Source of the DNA: Zelonia costaricensis
Lineage: Eukaryota > Euglenozoa > Kinetoplastea > Trypanosomatida > Trypanosomatidae
NCBI GenBank assembly: GCA_030849075.1
Contig: JASAOO010003320.1
Span: 1-40,808, forward strand
Length of the DNA stretch: 40,808 nt
Direction: 5' to 3'
Shown here: positions 8,305 to 16,939 of the stretch, piece after piece
How positions within the stretch are numbered: position 1 is the stretch's first letter
Layout: the number at the start of each line of letters is the position of its first letter
The notes under the pieces: generated by a model
What the model was told of the DNA's origin: nothing
Seen by the model: the letters and a program-made list of their open reading frames with translations, nothing else
Databases searched by the model: none
Program-made: the position numbers and the translations under genes

Positions 8305-10689
8305 CTAGCGCTCCAGCCCCAGCAGCGCGCGGATGTCGTCGCCGTTCTTGTACTTATTCTCCATCGCCTGCAGCTCCTCGCGGCTGTGACGCAGCCCAGT
8401 GCGCTTCTCCTCCACCGCGTGCAGCTCCTGCTCCGCCAGACGGCCCTGCTGGTCCAGGTAGTTGTTCTCGTGCGCCAGCCCAATCACGCGCGCCGTCACG
8501 AACGGGTGCGCCACCGTGCCCGTCACTGGCACGTTCTCGTCCCCGGAGGCGAGCACGAGCGCGCCTTCCTCCCCCGCCGCGTCCGCCGACAGCCCGCCGT
8601 CCAGCGGGGCGGCATCGACCTCGTCCGCCGCAGTCGCGCTGTCCTTGAGAAGCCCAGGCGTGGGCAGTGCCTTGTCCACCGGTGCCACCCCATCCCCATT
8701 CGCCGCCGCCGCCGGCAGCTGCGCCTGCGTGTGACGCACCAGCACGCCCTTCAGCACCGGGTCGACCTCCGCGCGGCGGTCCGCTTCCATGTCCTCCACG
8801 TACTGGAGGTACTTCTCCACCTCGTCCAGCTCGCGGCCCGCGTCGGAGAGGCGCTGCGCGTGGGCGGCCGCGTCGGGGTCCATCGTCTCCTCAGCGCGCT
8901 CCTGGTTCAGCAGGACGCTGCGCTGCAGCAGCCGCATCCGGTCCGCCTGCGTGCGCCGCTTCGCACGCGCCTCCTCGGCGGCGTACACAAACTGCTCGTA
9001 GAAGCCCACGTACTCCTCTGCCTCGCGCTGGGCGAGGTCTGCGTCGGCCTCCTCCACCGCTGCGAGGTGCTTGAGCACCTTGGGCACACACGCATCCACA
9101 TACTTGCCAAAGACGTCCCCCGCCTGCGTCCAGCGCGTCAGCACATCCTCGCAGTGGCGCAGCTTCTCGCTGAGCGAGGTCTGCGCCCGCAGCTGCGCCT
9201 GCTCCGCGGCCGTTTCCTTTGCCCGCTGCTCGCGCAGCGACATGCACCGCTGCGAGAAGCGGGCCCGCTCGCGAGCGTTGTCAGACAGCTTGCCGAGCAG
9301 CTCACCCACCTGCGTCCACAGCGCCTGTGCCTGCTTGTCCATGTCGGACACCTTATCACGCATCGCCTCCTCGGCTACCCGCTCCTGCACCTGCATCGCC
9401 TCGAGCTTCTTCTGCGACCCATCGATCGTGTCGGCGAGCACTCGCACGTCGTGCTGCACGCTCGGCAGCGCCTGCCTCGCGTAGTGGGTGATGGTCTGCG
9501 CGGCGTGGTGGCTGTCCTCGATCAGGTCCACCACCTCCTTGCGGAAGTCGCGCGTGTCGTCGGCGTGCATGGCCACGAGCGCCATGCGGGCCTTGTACAG
9601 CAGCAGCAGGTCGTTGGAGAAGTCCACCTGGGCGTGCAGGTTGCGCAGCGCCGTGAGCGGGTCCGCCGCGTCGATGGCGTCCTCCTTGTGCTGCTTCACC
9701 GTCTGCACCCGCGCCTGCAGCTCCCGCAGCGCCTCCTCCGACCGCATGAGCTCGCGCTCGGCGTAGTCGCCCGGGTTGTAGTGCAGGCGCTCGTGCAGCG
9801 CGACGGCGGCACGGGCGGGGAAGACGTCCTCGACCACTTCGGCCTCGGCCACTGCGGCGGCATCGGCGGGGACGAGCTCGTCAGCAGGGGCCTTGCGGCG
9901 CTGCTTGCGTGTCTTGGCGGTCTCGTGCTTCTCCACCTCGCCCTCGCCCGTGAATGTGAGGCGGCTAAGCTTGTCCAGCAGGTTGAGCTGCGTCAGGTAC
10001 GCGTCCAGCGGGGCGAGGAGATACGGCGCCTGCAGCAGATCGTTCAGGGCACGCCGCATCGCGTCCATCGGCAGCGGCGGCACCTCCGACATGACCCCGA
10101 TCTCCGGCACGGGGGTGCGAAGGGTCAGCTGCGCCGCGAGGTCCTCTGCGGTCACCGACAGGTCCTCGGTGCAGCGGTAGGCCTGCAGGTACGTACGCAG
10201 GCTCTCCAGCACGTGCGCGTTGTGCACGGCCCCCTCCATCGGCAGCTCCTCCAGCAGCGAGGCCAGCGCCGCCACCCGGGCCACCCATCGGCTGTTCTTC
10301 GCCTCCACCTTCTCGCGCAGCTCCGCGTTGAGGGCGGCCTGCTGGCAGCCGTGGTACACGAGCGACTCGTGCTCGATTGGCCGCTCCAGCCGCGCCGCCT
10401 GCAGCGCCTCCTGCGGACTGCGGTCCGTCGCGGGCAACAGCTGCTGCACCGCCGCCGCAGAGGACGCCGACGTTCCGTCAGCGAGGTGGCCCCGGCCGGC
10501 CGACAGCCGCAGCACCGTGGCGGCTGCCGCCCCGCTGCCGCTGCCGTTGACGTCGCCGCGCAGGTCGTCGAAGCCGACGTGAGAGCGGAGCATCAGAAGG
10601 GCATCGGTGGGGGGCTGCGGCACGAGCGGCTTCAGCCGGTAGCCGCTGTGCGGCACGGTGGTCGCGTAAGGGCGGCGGTCGGGGTACAT
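8305..10689 (-). CDS. Paraflagellar rod component (flagellar-rod domain, coiled coil)
   Basis: 794 residues. The paraflagellar rod is the lattice alongside the axoneme in Euglenozoa, needed for normal motility. The evidence is the flagellar-rod-type domain at about 300-660. It is a long, charged, heptad-rich helical region containing a 'YVDACVPKVLKHLAAVEEAD' block (530-549). This is followed by REAEEYVGFYEQFVYAAEE and AKRRTQADRMRLLQR (562-590), typical of the PFR1/PFR2 family core. The N-terminal ~100 residues are Ala/Ser-rich with conserved-looking ends (MYPDRRPYATTVPHSGYRL). The C-terminus after an Ala/Asp-rich linker is a second predicted coiled coil (EKRTGLRHSREELQAME). It is longer than the ~600-residue major rod proteins PFR1 and PFR2, so it is more likely one of the minor rod components. 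The start at 10689 is the first ATG before the conserved N-terminus. No membrane segment or signal peptide is seen. Confidence 0.82.
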   Translation of the reverse strand: MYPDRRPYATTVPHSGYRLKPLVPQPPTDALLMLRSHVGFDDLRGDVNGSGSGAAAATVLRLSAGRGHLADGTSASSAAAVQQLLPATDRSPQEALQAARLERPIEHESLVYHGCQQAALNAELREKVEAKNSRWVARVAALASLLEELPMEGAVHNAHVLESLRTYLQAYRCTEDLSVTAEDLAAQLTLRTPVPEIGVMSEVPPLPMDAMRRALNDLLQAPYLLAPLDAYLTQLNLLDKLSRLTFTGEGEVEKHETAKTRKQRRKAPADELVPADAAAVAEAEVVEDVFPARAAVALHERLHYNPGDYAERELMRSEEALRELQARVQTVKQHKEDAIDAADPLTALRNLHAQVDFSNDLLLLYKARMALVAMHADDTRDFRKEVVDLIEDSHHAAQTITHYARQALPSVQHDVRVLADTIDGSQKKLEAMQVQERVAEEAMRDKVSDMDKQAQALWTQVGELLGKLSDNARERARFSQRCMSLREQRAKETAAEQAQLRAQTSLSEKLRHCEDVLTRWTQAGDVFGKYVDACVPKVLKHLAAVEEADADLAQREAEEYVGFYEQFVYAAEEARAKRRTQADRMRLLQRSVLLNQERAEETMDPDAAAHAQRLSDAGRELDEVEKYLQYVEDMEADRRAEVDPVLKGVLVRHTQAQLPAAAANGDGVAPVDKALPTPGLLKDSATAADEVDAAPLDGGLSADAAGEEGALVLASGDENVPVTGTVAHPFVTARVIGLAHENNYLDQQGRLAEQELHAVEEKRTGLRHSREELQAMENKYKNGDDIRALLGLER

Positions 10690-12173
10690 AGCGCCGAGAC
10701 GGGTATGGGGGGAGAGGATGTTAACACCGGCACAAGAGAGGGAGAAGGGCCGAAGATGAGCGCAGCACGGCGAGCGATGGGGTATGGATGTCGTCAGCGC
10801 ACGCACCTACACACACACACGTGGATACGTGAGCCCACAAGATGGTGCGAGACACAGGTGGATGAAGGCTCTCGTGTGCGGCACGACAGTGTGCGTTGCC
10901 GTCGCCGTGTGGGGAGGAGGGGTGGGGGGGAGCGGAAGCTCCGGTGCACGGGTCGTGTGGGGAGGGGCGGGACGGGGGCAGAGGGCACACAAGAAGGGAA
11001 CTGTCAACGCACTCAAGACGGACGTGTGAGCCGCAAGTGTCGGGTCAGCGGGGGGTGAACTACAGTTGCAACTGAGGAGATCGAGGGAGAAGGGGGGGGG
11101 GGGGGCGGAGGCGGAGGCGGAGGGAGAGTAGGTGATGAAGAGGCGGCGCACTCGGGTCCGCACGCAAAGGGCGGCACCGAGTGATGAGTCCGCGCCATGA
11201 GACCCACACACACATGCACACACACACACACACACACTGGAGAAAGGGGCGCCACGAGGCTCCCCCTCACCCACTCCACCCCGTGCCTGCGGTGGGGCGT
11301 GTACTGGCACCCTGTTGATGGGGGCAACCCCCCCCCCCCCGGGGGTGCGTGCTAGAGTGCTGCGCCACCACTCCGGGACGGTGCGCCTCACTACAGTGGC
11401 GGGGGGTGCACGTGGAGGAGTACACGCGAAGGGGGTGACGGGGCAGCAGACTGCCCGCAGCGTGAGTGCAACACAAGCTCCCCTTCCACGAAACCCCTCG
11501 TGTGAGCCCGCTGTCTTCGATCGCGCGCCGTGGTGAAGTGCGGGTTCGTAGTGCTACGTCTTCATCTCTGTATGTTTGGCCGTTCAAGATGGCGTAGAGG
11601 ACGCCGGGTGAAATGGGGGAGGGAGGCCACACAAACACGTGCCACCCTCCTGGACCCCAAGGGGGCAGGGCAGGCGGGGGGCGCTGCAGATGGCAGGCTG
11701 TGAACGCAGGATCCGCACTGCCTGGGAACTCGTCGAGCGCTCCGCGTGCAACCGGGGAAAGCGACAACAGTTGCACGCAACGACTGCATGTCCGCGTTTG
11801 CACATACACACGCACGCACGCAACAGCAAATCTATGTACATCAAGAGCACCGGCGGGGCACAGCGCGGCCCACGACGGCGAAGGTGTGCAATAGCGGGGA
11901 AAGCACAGTGTTCACGCGCGCATGCGCGTCCTGCTCCTCCCCTCGCGTAGAACGGGCAACAGGTGGAGTGCGCACCATCGCGGAAGGAAGAAGGAGCGCA
12001 GGGCGCTGTCCGTGGCACTGTGGCGACAGCACGCACACAGGCCGCGGGCCTCGTACATGTATCCTACATCATCGGAAGTGATCATGGCAAACAAGAGAGA
12101 AAGATAGAGGTGGGAACTTGGGTGAGACGAGGGCGGCGATGGCGCTCGCTCGCGCGCCGTTGACGCCGTCGTC
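10690..12173. other. Intergenic spacer, partly of unusual complexity
   Basis: No supported gene. The first part is repeat-rich: a CA run at 10808-10821, G-homopolymers near 11092-11105 and a CA run at 11213-11237. By contrast 11270-12100 is non-repetitive, GC-balanced sequence unlike the other spacers and could be a degenerate retroposon remnant. There are no long open frames with a recognisable domain. Confidence 0.6.
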
Positions 12174-15100
12174 TCACTCGCGCGGATGGCTCGCCTCCTC
12201 CTGCAGCTTCGCCACCAGCGTCGGGCTTAGTCGCGTGCCGGACAGCGCGAGCACCTCGATGCGTTTGTTGACGCGCAGCAGAGCCGTGAAGTGCCGCATC
12301 GACGGAAGCGAGATGCCCGTGTTGTTTTCCAGGTGCACCTCCCGCACCGTGTGGTTCGTTGCCAGCACGTAGCACAGACTCTCCGCATCCACGCTGTCCA
12401 GCGACATATTGTTGAAGTAGACCACCCGCAGCCGCGGCAGGTGTTCGAGCAGGTGCAGCACCGCCACGAACCCGTTGTGGCCCACGTAGTTCGCGCTCAG
12501 ATCAATCTCTTCCACCGCGTACGTGAACTCGGGTTGCGCGGGCAGCTTCCGCATGAGGTAGCTGTTGGGGCGGCACTGCTGGGCCTCGCAGCAGCGGGCG
12601 TAGACGTCGCGCAGGGAGGGGCCGTACAAGGTGCCGCCCTCCGCCTCCCGCAAAGCCTGCTGCACCGCCGGATCCCCCTTGCCCACGAGCTGCTCGTACA
12701 GCTGCTGCTGCTCCACCCGCGCGGCGGCCGCGGCGCTCGTAGCGGCGGCCTCGTCCCCGTCCAGTGCGCCTGCGGCCGCCGTCGAGGGCCTACCCGGGCT
12801 CTGCGTGGAGCCGAGCCGCCCTGCCGCGGCATCGGGGCTGCCCGCCGCTGTCGCCGCCCGCGTCCCGATCTCGCTGTCCCCAGCGATGCGGCCGTGCAGC
12901 TTGCTCGCCGACAGCGCCGACGCCGACGACGCGAGGGGCGTCACGAGGCCGTCCCCCGTCTCCGCGCCGCCGGCTGCGGTGGAGATGCGGTCGGGTGGCG
13001 CCGCAGCGCTGGCGCTACCGCCGCGCTTCTGTGCGCTGCCCTGCGTCTGGGCGTCGTCGCCGGCGTGGTCGCCGTCACCCCCGCGGGAGTGGTGGCGCCG
13101 TGTGGTAGGGCGACTGTGGCCAGTGCTGCTGCGCCGCCCCACCGCCGCGCCATCGAGCTGCGCGACGACGAGGCCCGACTCGCGGCCCGAGCCCCGCGCG
13201 TCGCGATCGTCGCCCGTCGCGGTGCTGAGTGCGTCCTCGCTTTCACTGGGCGGCTCCACCCCCGCGACGCTGCCGCTGTCCATCAGACGGGAGATGTCAC
13301 CCACGCTGATGCGGGACTCGCTGTGTGCCGAGGGGGTGCTGAGCTCCTGCGCCGCCGCAGCCGCGTCGATGCTGGTCATCGCCTCGGCACTCGCCGCGGT
13401 GGCAGCCATGAAGGCGTCACCGCCCAGCGACGCGGTGAGGATCGAGTTGGAGAAGAGCGACGAGCGCGGGCCGCCAGCGCCCTGCGCCGCCGTCGCCGCC
13501 ACAGCAGCAGTGGACGCGGAGTCCCCCTCCCCGCCCGCAGCCGCGCCACCACCGCGTGAGGCGCCGTGTGCGTGGGTGCCGCGGCGGGTGGCCACGAAGC
13601 CGCCTTCCTCCGGCGGCACGAGGGCCTCGATGCCCCCCTCCACGCGCCCATCGTTGCCCAAGGCCAGGAAGTGCAGGTGACGCTCGCGCGCCGCGCCGAC
13701 GACGCGGGGGTCCTTGGCGGCAAACATGGTGGGGTGCAGCGGCGCCGCCGGCCCAGGTCCACCACCGGTGCCGGACGCCGCCGCAGTACCTGTCGAGGCC
13801 CGCTGGGTCAGCACCCCTGCGGCGGCCGCGGCCGCGGCGCTGCTGCTGCTCGTGCCGGCACCGGTGACCACGCCGCCCGTGTAGGAGTTGTTGATGCGGT
13901 ACGCCCGCAGCACGTCCTCCTCGACGAGGCGTATGTTCTGCGAGCGGTACCGGCTCACCCGCGCGTTCTTGGCGAAGTTGTTCTGCGGCAAGTACTCCAT
14001 GCCGCCGAGCAGCTGCTGGAAGACGTACAGGTGCGCGTCGAAGACGCCGCCGCTGGGTCGCGTCAGGTACAGCGCCGTCACGCCAAGGTTGCCCACGAGG
14101 GTCGACGTGATCAGCGCCTTGACGACGCAGCGCAGCGGCTCGTAGGTGAACGTCATGGTGCGGGAGCGGCCGGTGCGATCGCCCATGAACTGGTTCGTCG
14201 GCAGCCCCACCATCTTCGCGTCGGCGAACACCTCGGCGATGCGGGCCGCCTTCAGGTCGCTGTACTGCTCTGTCGACATCACCTTCGGGTAGCCCATGCG
14301 GGACACCTCCTCCACCTCGACGCACATAATGACTGGGCTGACTTTGTACTTGGCGACGCCAACCAGCTCCGCCGCGACGGTGTCGTCCAGCAGCCGCTCA
14401 TAGACGCTCAGCTCCAGCGTGAGGCACGTGATGGAGCCGACGCCGACGGTCTCTGCCGGGGAATAGTCTGGCAGCACCCGCATCGGGAACAGCGGGGTGA
14501 CGAAGACAATCGCGGCCTTGTGGTCGACGTACTGCAGCTCACCGAACGCCTCCTGCTGCTCGCTCAGCAGCGTCGTCGGGGCGACGTTGTGGTACGTCAC
14601 GTCGACACCGAACTGCGCCCGGCCAGGCGTCGTGTAGGCCGGCAGCAGCGTCGTGCGCACGTACCCCTCGAGCTCGTCGGGATCGGTGCAGCGCGCACGC
14701 AGCAGGTAGCCGCGCTGCCCCGCAATGGCGCCAATCACGTACACGTAGCTTTCCTGGAGCTCGGCGCGGTGGCGCACCGTGTAGCGGAACTGGAACGAGC
14801 GGTGGTGGCCACCGAGCCGGTGCGGGCAGCGGAGCTTGTCACCCATGCGCAGCCGTGAGAGTCGCACATCGCCATCCACGCTGGCGACGTGTGGGTCGTT
14901 GAGCACAAACTGCACGCAGCGCTTGCAGAACCCCTCCAGGTCCATGCCGGGCGGAGGGTGGCAGTAGAGCAGCTCCACCCCCTTCAGCTTCTCCACCCAC
15001 CACGCCTCACTATCGCCGCGGTCTTCGCCGCCGGCGACGGACGCGACGCCAGCGGAGTCGCCCATGAAAACAGAGCTGACGGACGAGCGGTTGTCCGCGC

Positions 15101-15863
15101 GGCGGTGCGCGCCGAGAGGGTCGGCCGCTGCTGCAGCCGCACCCGCCGCACCGCGTGCACTGCCTGCAGCGTCACGCGCCGTGTTGAGGCTCATGCGGCT
15201 TGTGCTTGTGCGGTGCTGCATGGCGAGTGCAATGGCTGCAGGCGAGCTCACCGCGCTTCCGGGCGGCGCCTGCTGCCCCTGCTGTGCCTGCATGACGGCG
15301 GTGCGGTCCGTGTAGGACAGCGCCGTCAGCATCGGCGCCACGTCCATCTGCCCAGGTGTCCGCTCCCGCTGCGCGAGACCTAGGGCGGTGCAGTCCATGT
15401 CGATGAACTCGTACTCCCACTGAGGGGCGCACTGCACGAGCAGCTGACCTGCCTGATGCACGAACTGAAGCGCGAAGCGCCACTCCCGTCGCATGCCCTC
15501 TGCGACATTGCTGCTGTTGCTCTCCGCCGTCGTGGCTGCCGTGGTGGCGGACGTGAGCGGCGGCTGCTGTGGCTGAGTGTGGGGGTGTGTGCTCCGGTGC
15601 CCATGCTGCCCCTGCGCGCTGGTGGGGGAGGAGGACAGCTGCGAGTCCGTGCCGTCGTGATCCTCGTGCCCTCCGTCAGCCGCGGCGACCAAGTCGGAGT
15701 CGAGCCCGGCGCTGGCAGCTGAGCGTCGCGTGGCCGCAAAGGCGGTGCTCGTAGAGGTGAGGGACGCCCGCTCCTGCATGAGCGCCTTCTGCGCGGCGGT
15801 CTGCACGGCGCCGGCGGCGGGGTGGCTGTGGTAGCCGTTAGGGCGGCCCACCGTGGATGCCAT
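12174..15863 (-). CDS. Large leucine-rich-repeat protein, function unknown
   Basis: 1229 residues; I do not recognise it as a named protein. The order is: a low-complexity Ser/Thr/His/Gln-rich N-terminus (1-120); a folded-looking region at about 125-190; and a linker. A larger ordered region follows at about 285-630 (KLKGVELLYCHPPPGMDL, VYVIGAIAGQRGYLLRARC, LGVTALYLTRPSGGVFDAHL). Then comes a long Ala/Ser/Gly-rich, probably disordered segment (~660-1070). A C-terminal leucine-rich-repeat block covers about the last 95 residues (LRVVYFNNMSLD, VREVHLENNTG, IEVLALSGTRLS). The ordered region may hold two divergent copies of one alpha/beta module. No signal peptide or membrane helix is visible, so it is probably cytosolic or cytoskeletal. 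The start is the ATG at 15863, which begins MASTVGRP. An acceptor AG at 15913 lies upstream. Confidence 0.8.
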   Translation of the reverse strand: MASTVGRPNGYHSHPAAGAVQTAAQKALMQERASLTSTSTAFAATRRSAASAGLDSDLVAAADGGHEDHDGTDSQLSSSPTSAQGQHGHRSTHPHTQPQQPPLTSATTAATTAESNSSNVAEGMRREWRFALQFVHQAGQLLVQCAPQWEYEFIDMDCTALGLAQRERTPGQMDVAPMLTALSYTDRTAVMQAQQGQQAPPGSAVSSPAAIALAMQHRTSTSRMSLNTARDAAGSARGAAGAAAAAADPLGAHRRADNRSSVSSVFMGDSAGVASVAGGEDRGDSEAWWVEKLKGVELLYCHPPPGMDLEGFCKRCVQFVLNDPHVASVDGDVRLSRLRMGDKLRCPHRLGGHHRSFQFRYTVRHRAELQESYVYVIGAIAGQRGYLLRARCTDPDELEGYVRTTLLPAYTTPGRAQFGVDVTYHNVAPTTLLSEQQEAFGELQYVDHKAAIVFVTPLFPMRVLPDYSPAETVGVGSITCLTLELSVYERLLDDTVAAELVGVAKYKVSPVIMCVEVEEVSRMGYPKVMSTEQYSDLKAARIAEVFADAKMVGLPTNQFMGDRTGRSRTMTFTYEPLRCVVKALITSTLVGNLGVTALYLTRPSGGVFDAHLYVFQQLLGGMEYLPQNNFAKNARVSRYRSQNIRLVEEDVLRAYRINNSYTGGVVTGAGTSSSSAAAAAAAGVLTQRASTGTAAASGTGGGPGPAAPLHPTMFAAKDPRVVGAARERHLHFLALGNDGRVEGGIEALVPPEEGGFVATRRGTHAHGASRGGGAAAGGEGDSASTAAVAATAAQGAGGPRSSLFSNSILTASLGGDAFMAATAASAEAMTSIDAAAAAQELSTPSAHSESRISVGDISRLMDSGSVAGVEPPSESEDALSTATGDDRDARGSGRESGLVVAQLDGAAVGRRSSTGHSRPTTRRHHSRGGDGDHAGDDAQTQGSAQKRGGSASAAAPPDRISTAAGGAETGDGLVTPLASSASALSASKLHGRIAGDSEIGTRAATAAGSPDAAAGRLGSTQSPGRPSTAAAGALDGDEAAATSAAAAARVEQQQLYEQLVGKGDPAVQQALREAEGGTLYGPSLRDVYARCCEAQQCRPNSYLMRKLPAQPEFTYAVEEIDLSANYVGHNGFVAVLHLLEHLPRLRVVYFNNMSLDSVDAESLCYVLATNHTVREVHLENNTGISLPSMRHFTALLRVNKRIEVLALSGTRLSPTLVAKLQEEASHPRE

Positions 15864-15911
15864 GATGCCCTGATGGTGCAGCACGCGAGAGCGGAAGTGG
15901 AGGGGTGGGTG

Positions 15912-15944
15912 CTGCACAGTGGTGCGGGGGGTGGGGGGAAGGGG
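15912..15944 (-). promoter_or_regulatory. Candidate spliced-leader acceptor for the 1229-residue LRR protein
   Basis: The minus strand reads a C-rich tract (about 15924-15944) followed by CACCACTGTGCAG, with the AG at 15913-15912. A 5' UTR of about 48 nt would result. This is the first AG downstream of the tract. Prediction only. Confidence 0.4.
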
Positions 15945-16703
15945 ATGAGCGAGGCTGGCACTTGTGTTCAAGAGTGCGTAGGTGTGTGTGTGTGTGTTTA
16001 TGAAGAGAGGATGAGGGGAGGAGAGGGTGTAATGGAGGGGAGGGGCAGAGAGGGCCGGTAGGTGAAGGAGCTCGGCAACCCGCATCCGCAGCACGCCCGC
16101 GGAAGGCACGCCACGGCCGGGGGGAGGGGGGGAAGGTGCGCCGATCGTGCAGGGCCCCACCAGGGGGGGGGGAGGCGACAGGGACTCCGCCTCCGCCTCG
16201 GGGGGCGGTGCGCGGGGTACGGTGCGCGGGGTACGGTGAGGTTGAGCAACGCTGAGGAAGGCCGTCTGAGTGCCGCGGGGATGGAGGGAGGAAGGGAGTG
16301 AGGGAAGGGGGGCAGGTGCGGGCTGGCAACTGCACTGGCTCACACGCCAGAGCCGCTCCTCTTCGCCCGGCCCCCAGCGCACCCGCCGCTTCACCTCATT
16401 CCTCTACCAGCGTCCCCGCGTGTTGACTTTCCGGCGTGGCCGGTGTGGCGCCAGTCTTGCGTCTGACCTCGTGCGGGCCTGCGCGCTTCGCAGGCTTGCG
16501 AGTTGTTGCATCTCCTTCTTTGTTTGTCTTCACGTATGACGTTCGAGGTGATGGAAGCGCAAGGCATGGGGGGAGGAGGTGGAAGGCCGATGGGGGGTGG
16601 GGGGGATGCGAGGTGGACGGGGGGGGGGGAGGTGGGAGAACGGAGAAGTGGGAGGCAGTGAGATATAGAGGAGGAGGAGAAGTGAAAGCGCTGATGTGTG
16701 CCG

Positions 16704-16705
<2 letters not shown>

Positions 16706-16740
<35 letters not shown>
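16706..16740. repeat. (CA)n microsatellite
   Basis: Uninterrupted CA dinucleotides, read directly, in the spacer upstream of the LRR gene. Confidence 0.97.
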
Positions 16741-16746
<6 letters not shown>

Positions 16747-16939
16747 ACATACACGCAAACTCAATCAGAGAAAGACACGCACACACACAGAGAGAGAGAT
16801 TGAGAGTTACTCACCGTCACACACGAACGCGCACACAGCCATGTGCTTCGTAAATCAGATAGAAACGAAGAAGGGCGCATCGGCAGGGACAGTGGGGGAG
16901 AGCTCGACACGACCGCCTCTCGCGCCTCCGCCGTGTGTG

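Larger units (their letters stand above)
15864..16939. other. Intergenic spacer with a long (CA)n run
   Basis: No supported gene. The (CA)n run at 16706-16740 is among the longest in the window and is flanked by further CA tracts to 16790. G-rich purine tracts lie at 16565-16680. The final ~100 nt before 16940 form the 3' UTR of the GPR89-like gene. Confidence 0.65.

Noticed and set aside
8098..11058. A 986-residue plus-strand open frame over the paraflagellar rod gene
   Set aside because: It is the antisense shadow of the rod gene: Arg/Leu/His/Val-rich, no domain, and produced by GC-rich third positions.
13566..14858. A 430-residue plus-strand open frame over the large LRR gene
   Set aside because: Antisense shadow with no domain; the minus-strand frame is continuous for 1229 residues and ends in LRRs.
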